From: UBA7398 sp963978235
GTDB taxonomy: Bacteria; Actinomycetota; Actinomycetes; Nanopelagicales; Nanopelagicaceae
Length of the DNA: 7,287 nt
NCBI GenBank assembly: GCA_963978235.1
Contig: CAXBQM010000060.1
Location: 1-7,287, forward strand
Reading direction: 5' to 3'
The notes below the pieces were generated by a model. That model ran no database searches. It was not told where the DNA came from and worked only from the letters and a program-made list of their open reading frames with translations. Position numbers and translations under genes: made by a program. This document shows, one piece after another, positions 1 through 5,893 of the stretch (within the stretch, counting starts at the first letter, position 1; the number at the start of each line of letters is the position of its first letter).

Positions 1-533
1 TTGAGTGAGGAGTGCGCCTCCGAAGAACAGGCGATGACCCATCGAGTGATATGGCTCAATCTTTTTCGTGCTTCAAAACGAGCGGCGACAAGCGCAGAGA
101 GATTTCCAAGTGTTCCGCCCTGTACAAAAACACCACCCGCGTTCTGCGGTAAGCCCGCCAGATCTGCAATCCAACGCAACGCTTGATTCTCTGCAAATAC
201 CGCGCCGGCACCTTCCAGCCATGATCCGCCATATAACGCACTCGCACCAACAACGAGATCAAATAAGTTTGCATATTCACTTGGGGCAGATGGAATAAAT
301 GCCAAGTTACGTGGATGATCAGTTGAAATACAAGCGGTTGCTAATACGTTCTTAAACAATTCCAATGTGGCATGGCCACCGAGACCTTTCTCGGTAATCG
401 TATTTCCCACTTCAGCATAGAGATCTTCAAATGTTCGTGGCCCATCAAGTGGTGGGTCTTTCTTCAACCTTACAAGTGAATACTCAAGAATCTCTTGTGC
501 TAACTCTTCCACCTCATGTGTGAACTCATGCAT
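1..533 (-). CDS. Pyridoxal-dependent group II amino-acid decarboxylase, N-terminal part (runs off the window)
   Basis: I read this by reverse-translating from the ATG at 531-533. The frame stays open for 177 residues to the window edge, with no stop inside the window. It resembles the aromatic-L-amino-acid/glutamate decarboxylase family, fold type I PLP enzymes that turn an amino acid into an amine plus CO2 in the cytosol. Visible family signatures are DHPRNLAFIPSAP (about residues 72-84, substrate-cleft region), ENQALRWIADLAGLP (115-129), the PLP-phosphate segment GGTLGNLSAL (139-148) and SSEAHSSL (170-177), whose His174 matches the His that stacks on the PLP ring. The catalytic PLP-lysine lies beyond the window, so substrate and intactness cannot be judged. 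The start overlaps the end of the upstream DUF2867 gene by 8 bp (ATGCATGA arrangement). No clear Shine-Dalgarno is present, so translation is probably coupled to that gene. The family call is firm; the substrate is unknown. Confidence 0.88.
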   Translation of the reverse strand, partial: MHEFTHEVEELAQEILEYSLVRLKKDPPLDGPRTFEDLYAEVGNTITEKGLGGHATLELFKNVLATACISTDHPRNLAFIPSAPSEYANLFDLVVGASALYGGSWLEGAGAVFAENQALRWIADLAGLPQNAGGVFVQGGTLGNLSALVAARFEARKRLSHITRWVIACSSEAHSSL

Positions 534-2025
534 GGCTGTGGCGGCTCTTTTCTGCAGCGGCCTTAGCAATATTTCGCAACATTGTTGGGAAAACTAATGC
601 GTGAAAGGGCAACACTAAATACCAATACAACTGTCCACCAAGTCCATGTGGTGAAAACTTTGCTTCTTGAACAATATGCGTTTTCCCATCAACGCTTTCA
701 ATTGTAAATTCCAACCACGCTTTTCCGGGAAGAATCATCTCCGCATATAACCGCAGCGTCTTTTCCGGAACTACCGCTTCTACTCGCCAAAAATCAACGC
801 TATCTCCGACCCGCAAAAATTTCGGATCTCGTCGGCCACGACGTAAACCAACGCCACCAACTAGTCGATCAAGTAAGCCGCGCAACCACCATAAAAAATC
901 TGCGCCATACCAACCTGTGTCGCCACCAATGTTTTCAATCGCTTCCCAAACACACTTGATTGGAGTTGGAGTCACCATCTCGCGTCGATCTCTAAGAATT
1001 ATTTCGCCTGCCCATTCGGGATCGCTTTGTACTTTCTGCCATGGCGCAGTCGGCGTTGTTGCATCTGACCATCGCGTCTCTACTTGATTGCTCGATGTAC
1101 GCGAGAGCGCAAGATTAATTGCCTGTTCTACATTGATAAGTCCTTCGGGTGGTTTAGGAATAAACCGGTCGATAGCTTTTTGTGGATCAGCAACCGTTTC
1201 ACTAATTAAGGAGCCAACAAGTGGTCGGGCCAATGAGGTAGGTACTGGCGTCACTAATCCAATCCAAAGACTTGAAAGCCGTGGTGTTAAGACCGGAACT
1301 TTGATGATCCATCGTTTTCGCAAACCAGAACACTTTGCAAATTTCTGCATCATGTCACCGTACGAGAGAATTTCCGGCCCGCCCACATCAAAAACACCAG
1401 CGACTGGGTTCGATAATTTTGACGCTTCAGTTAAGTACCAGAGGACATCTCTGATTGCGATTGGATGGGTTAGATTTGAAATCCATTTCGGAGTTGTCAT
1501 CACAGGAAGACGATGCGTGAGGTGTCGTAACATCTCAAATGATGCTGATCCTGAACCAATAATAATTCCGGCGCGTAATTCAAGTACCGGAACTTTTCCG
1601 TTCGCCAGGATCTCACCAGTTCGTGCTCGCGATGCAAGATGTTTACTGTGACGTTTGTCGTTCGCAATTCCACCTAAATACACAATTTGCTTGACGCCTT
1701 CTTGCGCTGCGGCCTTTGCAAAATTTTCTGCCATTGCTGCTTCAATATCGTCGAAATGTTTACCTACTCCAATTGAATGGAGGAGATAAAAAGCAGTATG
1801 AATTCCGCGCAGCGCTACACACGTTTCTTCGAAATTATTAGCGTTACCCGTAGCAACTTCGACCTGTGAAATCCAAGGCTGACTCGCAACTTTTCCTTTA
1901 TCCCGAACGAAGATGCGAACTGAAACTGGATGATCGAGATCTGGCTCATTGAGAATTTGTCGAACTAATCTCGGTCCGACATAGCCAGATGCGCCAGTCA
2001 CCAAAATTCGTCGCTCGTTATTCAC
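526..2025 (-). CDS. SDR-like NAD(P)-binding protein with C-terminal DUF2867 domain (YbjT type)
   Basis: The 499-residue protein has two parts. Residues 5 to about 300 form an atypical/extended short-chain dehydrogenase Rossmann fold. It starts with the nucleotide-binding loop TGASGYVG (10-17), and LLHSIG, IVYLGGI and VFDVGGPE follow at the expected spacing of NmrA/epimerase-like proteins. There is no clear Tyr-x3-Lys catalytic pair, so it may bind the cofactor without classical SDR chemistry. Residues about 340-490 match the DUF2867 pattern, with GWYGADFLWWLRGLLDRLVG near 371-390, the VGDSVDFWRVEAV stretch near 406-418, and a hydrophobic LYWYLVLPFHALVF segment near 466-479 that may touch the membrane. 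E. coli YbjT has the same architecture and a similar length; its function is not settled. The start is a GTG, because the frame closes at a TAG just upstream (2035-2037). A TAnnnT box 6 nt before the GTG suggests a leaderless mRNA. The decarboxylase gene follows with an 8-bp overlap, so the two are likely one operon. Confidence 0.9.
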   Translation of the reverse strand: MNNERRILVTGASGYVGPRLVRQILNEPDLDHPVSVRIFVRDKGKVASQPWISQVEVATGNANNFEETCVALRGIHTAFYLLHSIGVGKHFDDIEAAMAENFAKAAAQEGVKQIVYLGGIANDKRHSKHLASRARTGEILANGKVPVLELRAGIIIGSGSASFEMLRHLTHRLPVMTTPKWISNLTHPIAIRDVLWYLTEASKLSNPVAGVFDVGGPEILSYGDMMQKFAKCSGLRKRWIIKVPVLTPRLSSLWIGLVTPVPTSLARPLVGSLISETVADPQKAIDRFIPKPPEGLINVEQAINLALSRTSSNQVETRWSDATTPTAPWQKVQSDPEWAGEIILRDRREMVTPTPIKCVWEAIENIGGDTGWYGADFLWWLRGLLDRLVGGVGLRRGRRDPKFLRVGDSVDFWRVEAVVPEKTLRLYAEMILPGKAWLEFTIESVDGKTHIVQEAKFSPHGLGGQLYWYLVLPFHALVFPTMLRNIAKAAAEKSRHSHA

Positions 2026-2031
2026 ATGAGA

Positions 2032-2037
2032 ACACTA
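2032..2037 (-). promoter_or_regulatory. Putative -10 box (TAGTGT) for the DUF2867 gene, leaderless
   Basis: Read on the minus strand, TAGTGT fits the actinobacterial TAnnnT -10 consensus. It ends 6 nt before the GTG start, so transcription would begin at or next to the start codon. No convincing -35 is visible 16-18 bp upstream. The box shares two bases with the oppositely directed ndh -10 box. This is inference from motif and spacing only. Confidence 0.42.
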
Positions 2038-2041
2038 GACT
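2036..2041 (+). promoter_or_regulatory. Putative -10 box (TAGACT) for ndh, leaderless
   Basis: TAGACT lies 7 nt before the chosen ndh ATG, the spacing expected if the transcript starts at the A of the ATG. No Shine-Dalgarno is present between box and start, and no good -35 hexamer is seen. It overlaps the minus-strand -10 box of the divergent gene at the central CTAG. Confidence 0.45.
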
Positions 2042-2048
2042 TGAATAC

Positions 2049-3338
2049 ATGAGTGGGCCAACGGGAAATAAACCAATTCCAAATAGACCAATTGGAAATA
2101 GACCCAAGGTTGTGATCCTTGGTGGCGGTTTTGGTGGTTTGACGGCAGCGCGCGCACTCGATTCCTTTGCTGATGTCACGCTTATTGATCGCCATAACTT
2201 TCAAACCTTTCTCCCGTTGCTCTACCAAGTCTCCACGGCTGGCTTAGCCGGTGACCATGTCGCCTATCCCATTCGTGGCGCGCTACGTAAAACGCAGGTT
2301 GATTTCCGGATGGGCTCTCCCATTTCAATTGACCATAAGAACAAAACAGTAAAACTCGACTCCAGTGAAGTTTTTTCATTTGATTATTTAATTGTTGCCA
2401 TGGGATCCATCACAAATGATTTCTCCATCCCTGGAGTTTCTGAATTTGCCTTAGGTATGAAAACCGTGACTGAAGCTCTTCACATTCGTTCTGAAATCAT
2501 GCGTCATTTTGAAGAACTCTGTAGGTTTCATAATGATCGCTCGCGCGATAAATCAACAGAAGAATTAACAATTAGCGTAGTTGGTGGTGGTCCTACCGGC
2601 GTTGAAATGGCCGGCGCCATCGCTGAATTGATTCGTGGGCCACTCACTCTTGATAATCCAAACGCGGCACGTTGCATCCGAGTTGCCCTGATAGAAGCCG
2701 GTCCGCGTTTACTCCCTACTATGTCTCCACAAAACTCATTACGCGCATTACGCGATTTAGAAAAACTCGGAGTAAAGATTTATCTCGATACCGCAGTAAA
2801 AGAAATTGATGCACAGAGCATTACTTTTAAAACTGGGCCCGCGATTAAATCTGGCGTAACAATTTGGGCTGCTGGCGTCAAAGGCGAATCAGCGATGAAA
2901 AATCTCAATGTTCCCCACGAACGGGATCGCATCTCTGTTGACCAATCTCTGCAAGTCACTAATTACCCTCACATTTTTGCTATTGGTGATATCGCAGGAG
3001 CGAAAGATGCCAACGGCAGATTTCTTCCCATGATTGCTCCGGTCGCGATGCAACAAGGCCGTTTTGTCGCCCAACAAATTAAGCGATTGATGAGTGGTAA
3101 AAATCCGGCATTCTTCAAGTATCGCGATAAAGGTGCGATGGCGACTATTGGGCGCCATAAAGCAGTTGTTGAAGTGAAAGGTCTTCGAATTGGTGGTGCG
3201 ATTGCTTGGTACATGTGGCTCTGGTTGCATCTGTTCTATCTTCTCGGTGGTCGAAATAAAATTGGCACGATGGCCGATTGGACCTGGAATTACTTAACTT
3301 TTGATCGCGGAAATCGCCACATCATGGATATCTCGTGA
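2049..3338 (+). CDS. ndh: Type II NADH:quinone oxidoreductase (NDH-2)
   Basis: This is a 429-residue single-subunit flavoprotein that oxidises NADH and reduces membrane quinone (probably menaquinone in actinobacteria) without pumping protons, on the inner face of the membrane. The FAD Rossmann motif GGGFGG is at 25-30, with the ribose-binding acid Asp47 at the end of strand 2. The NADH-binding Rossmann motif GGGPTGVE is at 179-186, with Glu216 after its second strand. FAIGDIA (310-316) is the second FAD contact. APVAMQQG (330-337) corresponds to the quinone-site A-Q-x2-A-x-Q-x-G motif. The C-terminus (about 384-423), with its W/H-L-rich helix and NKIGTMADW...YLTFDRG, is the usual membrane-anchoring NDH-2 tail. 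I start at the ATG at 2049 rather than an in-frame upstream ATG at 1989, because the latter would overlap the divergent gene and its promoter. An unusual GNKPI/PNRPI/GNRPK repeat sits before the fold. The stop overlaps the next start (GTGA), implying an operon with the hydrolase. Confidence 0.94.
   Translation: MSGPTGNKPIPNRPIGNRPKVVILGGGFGGLTAARALDSFADVTLIDRHNFQTFLPLLYQVSTAGLAGDHVAYPIRGALRKTQVDFRMGSPISIDHKNKTVKLDSSEVFSFDYLIVAMGSITNDFSIPGVSEFALGMKTVTEALHIRSEIMRHFEELCRFHNDRSRDKSTEELTISVVGGGPTGVEMAGAIAELIRGPLTLDNPNAARCIRVALIEAGPRLLPTMSPQNSLRALRDLEKLGVKIYLDTAVKEIDAQSITFKTGPAIKSGVTIWAAGVKGESAMKNLNVPHERDRISVDQSLQVTNYPHIFAIGDIAGAKDANGRFLPMIAPVAMQQGRFVAQQIKRLMSGKNPAFFKYRDKGAMATIGRHKAVVEVKGLRIGGAIAWYMWLWLHLFYLLGGRNKIGTMADWTWNYLTFDRGNRHIMDIS
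2064..2108 (+). repeat. Three-copy 15-bp tandem repeat in the 5' end of ndh
   Basis: Three adjacent imperfect 15-bp units (2064-2078, 2079-2093, 2094-2108) encode GNKPI, PNRPI and GNRPK, residues 6-20 of the protein. They share the core AAATA(A/G)ACC followed by an AATT that is lost in the last copy. Within them are the palindrome CCAATTGG (2088-2095) and a 6-bp inverted pair TTCCAA/TTGGAA (2077-2082 and 2092-2097) separated by 9 nt. The in-frame unit length suggests expansion by replication slippage. A role in translation or regulation is possible but not shown. Confidence 0.8.
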
Positions 3339-4204
3339 GTTACATCAATCTCAGAGGTCATTCGACGTGGAGTACCGAACATCATGGCAAAGGTGAACCC
3401 GTTCTCCTTCTCCATGGTGGTCTGAGCTCTACCGAAAGTTGGGACTATCTCGTTCTTCCTGCACTCAAACGGCGACATGTATTTGCGTATGACCGCACCG
3501 CACATGGCAGAACGAAGATTCGTGATGGCTTTTACCACTTTGATTTTCAAGTCGAGGAAGCAATTGCATATTTGGAAGATGTGGTGAAGCAGCCGGCACA
3601 TCTGATCGGCTGGAGCGATGGCGCAATCATTGCGCTACTCGTAGCCATCAAACGACCTGATTTAGTGAAATCTCTTGTATCAATCGGGGGAAATTATCAC
3701 TACGACTGTGGTTTAAGTTTGGAATTTATTCTTGATACTTCAGAAGAAGAGTATGAGAAATTTGAAGCACGAAGCGGCCAACCACGAGCATTACTGGATC
3801 AGATAAAGAAGAAGGCTTTTGATGTGTGGGCGAGTGAACCCACTATGACGACGAAACAGCTTTCAACAATCACTTGCCCGGTGCTCGTTCTTGCTGGCGA
3901 CGATGAACCTTTTCCATTAGCGCATACCGTAAGTTTGTTTGAGTCTCTCCCGGATGGTCGATTAGCAGTAATACCTGGCTCGTCCCATAGTTTTGTTAAA
4001 GAAAAACCCGAGTTACTACAAACGATGATTAAAGATTTTTATCACCAACAAGAATTTCCCATTACTCGCTCGCCAAATCGACGCAAAGAAAAGCAAGAGA
4101 AAATATTAGAAGCGCAGAGCACCGACAGCATGAGCGGGGACAAACGGATGAAGCGGCGGAATTGGATTGATTCGTTGATACGCAGAACCTTGGGTCGGTC
4201 GTAA
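3335..4204 (+). CDS. Alpha/beta-hydrolase-fold protein with an extended basic C-terminal tail
   Basis: The 289-residue protein is a cytosolic alpha/beta hydrolase; no signal peptide is seen. The oxyanion segment LLLHGG is at 24-29, and the nucleophile elbow GWSDG (92-96) has Ser94 as nucleophile. The acid region is LAGDDEPF (186-193), and the catalytic His218 lies in PGSSHSF. In the usual G-x-x-D acid motif the fourth position here is Glu191 rather than Asp; neighbouring Asp189/Asp190 could serve instead. The fold appears complete by about residue 240. The remaining ~48 residues are Lys/Arg-rich, and residues 258-289 are encoded opposite the 3' end of the GMC gene. It starts with GTG overlapping the ndh stop as GTGA; there is no good Shine-Dalgarno, so translational coupling is likely. 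Members of this family cleave esters, lactones, C-C bonds or halides, so the substrate cannot be named. Linkage to ndh hints at, but does not prove, a redox or quinone-related job. Confidence 0.9.
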   Translation: MSYINLRGHSTWSTEHHGKGEPVLLLHGGLSSTESWDYLVLPALKRRHVFAYDRTAHGRTKIRDGFYHFDFQVEEAIAYLEDVVKQPAHLIGWSDGAIIALLVAIKRPDLVKSLVSIGGNYHYDCGLSLEFILDTSEEEYEKFEARSGQPRALLDQIKKKAFDVWASEPTMTTKQLSTITCPVLVLAGDDEPFPLAHTVSLFESLPDGRLAVIPGSSHSFVKEKPELLQTMIKDFYHQQEFPITRSPNRRKEKQEKILEAQSTDSMSGDKRMKRRNWIDSLIRRTLGRS

Positions 4205-5791
4205 ATCTGGTTCACCTTTATTTGGCCATAACGAAAACGCTCGCTCTGCTTGCGCGGTAATAGTGAGCGATGGATTGACGCCAAGATTTGCAGTCACGCT
4301 CGATCCATCAACAATATGAAGTGTCGGATATCGCCACACTCGGTGATACGGATCAATCACGCCATTTTCAGGTGAATCGCTAATAACACACCCTCCGACA
4401 AAGTGCGCAGTAAATGGCGCGTTCACTAAGTCGCCAATATTTCCACCTGCAATGCCACCTTCTTTTTCGGCAATACGTCGCACCACTTCATTTGCAGCAG
4501 GTATATATGTTGCATTGGGTTTTTCAGAATCATTCTTCGATGTAAGTCGCCAGCCAAAAATTCCACGTTTACTACTTACTGCAAGTGATGAATCAACATT
4601 CTGCATTACTAATGCAATAACAGTATGTTCGCTCCACGCGCGAACATTGAAAAGTTTTACCAATAGCGATGGTTTTTTCACGATAGAACGTAACCATTGG
4701 CGACGTCGTGTCTTTGCGCTCCAGCCATCAGTGGCAATGGTTTGAAGTAGCCCCATGATGTTGCTGCCTTTTCCATAGCGGACTGGTTCAACATGAGTGT
4801 GTTCATCGGGGAAAAACGACGAAGTTATCGCAGATCCTTGTGAATAATCGATGGGGTGGTTCTTTGGCATCAGCGCACCGGTTAAAGCTTCGCTGTTAGT
4901 GCGCGATAACTTCCCCAAGAATTGCGAAAGCTTTGGCAACGTTCCTGAGCTCTTCATCGTGTGTAAAAGTTTTTGCGTGTTATATGTTCCGGCCGCAACG
5001 ACAACGTGTCCCGCAGTAAATACTCGTTTTCCACCAAACCACGCACCACTTTTTCGTGCGGTGATCTGCCATGTTCCATTTGCGCGTTCCTCTATTTTTG
5101 TCACAGTATGTTCCGGAAATACTTTTGCGCCGGCTTTCTCTGCTAAACCTAAATAATTTTTTGGCAAAGTATTTTTGGCATTATGTCGACACCCGGTCAT
5201 ACAGCCGCCACATTGCATACACCCTGCACGATCTGGTCCGACGCCACCGAAGAATGGGTCTTTATCAATTACGCCGTTACCTTTGCCGAAATAGACTCCG
5301 AGCGGCGCCATTTTGAATGTATCTCCGACTCCCATCTCTTCTGCAACGTTTTTCATTGCTTGATCAGAAGGTGAAAAATATGGATTCTCTGCAACTCCAA
5401 GTACGCGCTGTGCTTGGTCATACCAAGGAGCTAACTCTGATTTCCAATCAGTGATGTGTCGCCATTGTTTATCGTCAAAATAACTTTGCGGTGGTACATA
5501 CAACGTATTGGCATACACCAGCGAACCGCCACCAACTCCTGCGCCTGCTAAAACTAAAACATCAGGTAGCGCATGAATGCGTTGAATTCCTTTCAAACCT
5601 AATCTCGGTGCAAAAAGAAATTTGTTTATTCGCCATGATGTTTTTGGAAAATCTTTATCTGAAAATCTCCGACCGGCCTCAAGGACTCCTACGGTGTAGC
5701 CCTTTTCAGTTAATCGAAGCGCAGCAACTGATCCACCAAATCCAGATCCGATGACAAGAACATCAAAATCCAAAGCCTTGCTTGCGGACAT
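4106..5791 (-). CDS. GMC-family FAD-dependent oxidoreductase, ChoD/cholesterol-oxidase-like
   Basis: This 561-residue flavoprotein has the FAD dinucleotide loop GSGFGG at 15-20 and Glu38 in VLEAG, which binds the ADP ribose. The GMC signature-like glycine run GAGVGGGSLVYAN is at 83-95. C-terminal motifs are HFVGGC (463-468), VDGSSV (494-499) and NPSLTITA (506-513). His463 and Asn506 line up with the catalytic His/Asn of cholesterol oxidase, so it probably abstracts hydride from a secondary alcohol or similar C-OH group. Four cysteines at 191, 194, 197 and 201 form a C-x2-C-x2-C-x3-C motif, discussed under findings. Length and overall style match the actinobacterial group that includes mycobacterial ChoD (Rv3409c), which is commonly labelled cholesterol oxidase. 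A true steroid substrate is not supported here. No signal peptide or Tat motif is present. The gene is monocistronic in view, with a TAnnnT box 7 nt before the ATG, and is convergent with and overlaps the hydrolase by 99 bp. The C-terminal PAHAVGALRF looks like the normal family ending. Confidence 0.92.
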   Translation of the reverse strand: MSASKALDFDVLVIGSGFGGSVAALRLTEKGYTVGVLEAGRRFSDKDFPKTSWRINKFLFAPRLGLKGIQRIHALPDVLVLAGAGVGGGSLVYANTLYVPPQSYFDDKQWRHITDWKSELAPWYDQAQRVLGVAENPYFSPSDQAMKNVAEEMGVGDTFKMAPLGVYFGKGNGVIDKDPFFGGVGPDRAGCMQCGGCMTGCRHNAKNTLPKNYLGLAEKAGAKVFPEHTVTKIEERANGTWQITARKSGAWFGGKRVFTAGHVVVAAGTYNTQKLLHTMKSSGTLPKLSQFLGKLSRTNSEALTGALMPKNHPIDYSQGSAITSSFFPDEHTHVEPVRYGKGSNIMGLLQTIATDGWSAKTRRRQWLRSIVKKPSLLVKLFNVRAWSEHTVIALVMQNVDSSLAVSSKRGIFGWRLTSKNDSEKPNATYIPAANEVVRRIAEKEGGIAGGNIGDLVNAPFTAHFVGGCVISDSPENGVIDPYHRVWRYPTLHIVDGSSVTANLGVNPSLTITAQAERAFSLWPNKGEPDLRPTQGSAYQRINPIPPLHPFVPAHAVGALRF

Positions 5792-5798
5792 GACCTAG

Positions 5799-5804
5799 AC
5801 TTTA
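5799..5804 (-). promoter_or_regulatory. Putative -10 box (TAAAGT) for the GMC gene, leaderless
   Basis: On the minus strand TAAAGT ends 7 nt before the ATG, so the mRNA would start at the ATG itself. The intervening CTAGGTC is not a usable Shine-Dalgarno at that distance. The -35 region is weak. The geometry matches the two putative promoters between the DUF2867 gene and ndh, which raises confidence in all three. Confidence 0.48.
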
Positions 5805-5883
5805 GCCTTGCGCAGCGAAAAAAGAACTGCTTTCGAAGGCGGCTCATATTTCACACTCAGATTTCTCCCAGACTTGTGGGGTT

Positions 5884-5889
5884 AGGTGA
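5884..5889 (+). promoter_or_regulatory. Shine-Dalgarno AGGTGA that favours the 5894 GTG start
   Basis: AGGTGA pairs with the 16S rRNA 3' end (complement TAAGGAGGTGA) and ends 4 nt before the GTG at 5894. The alternative in-frame GTG at 5876 has nothing comparable upstream. Confidence 0.5.
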
Positions 5890-5893
5890 CCAA

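Larger units (their letters stand above)
5792..5893. other. Divergent intergenic region between the GMC gene and the flavocytochrome gene
   Basis: This roughly 100-bp gap is the longest non-coding stretch in the window. It contains a good minus-strand -10 candidate for the GMC gene. On the plus side I see only a weak -10-like CATATT (5845-5850) without a clear -35, then a GGGG-rich stretch and the AGGTGA ribosome site. I found no clear operator palindrome, terminator hairpin or riboswitch. Confidence 0.6.

Noticed and set aside
1088..1651. 187-residue open frame on the plus strand
   Set aside because: It lies wholly antisense to the well-supported DUF2867 gene, has no recognisable domain, and has Cys/Arg/Ile-rich composition typical of a shadow frame.
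1989..2048. Upstream in-frame ATG that would extend Ndh by 20 residues
   Set aside because: The extension overlaps the divergent gene's start and the promoter boxes and adds non-family sequence. The ATG at 2049 has leaderless promoter spacing.
4195..4260. Bidirectional terminator between the converging hydrolase and GMC genes
   Set aside because: The coding regions overlap and I see no GC-rich hairpin followed by a T-run on either strand near the stops.
4851..5374. Several 60-100-residue plus-strand frames opposite the GMC gene
   Set aside because: All are antisense to conserved GMC motifs, with low-complexity or Cys/His/Phe-rich content and no ribosome sites.
4106..5791. Calling the GMC protein a true cholesterol oxidase
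   Set aside because: Active-site His and Asn are present, but the family acts on many alcohols, no secretion signal is present and no steroid-catabolism genes are nearby. ChoD-like annotation does not establish the substrate.
5876..5893. Upstream GTG start for the flavocytochrome
   Set aside because: It is possible, adding only 6 residues, but has no Shine-Dalgarno or suitably spaced -10 box. The GTG at 5894 has AGGTGA 4 nt upstream.
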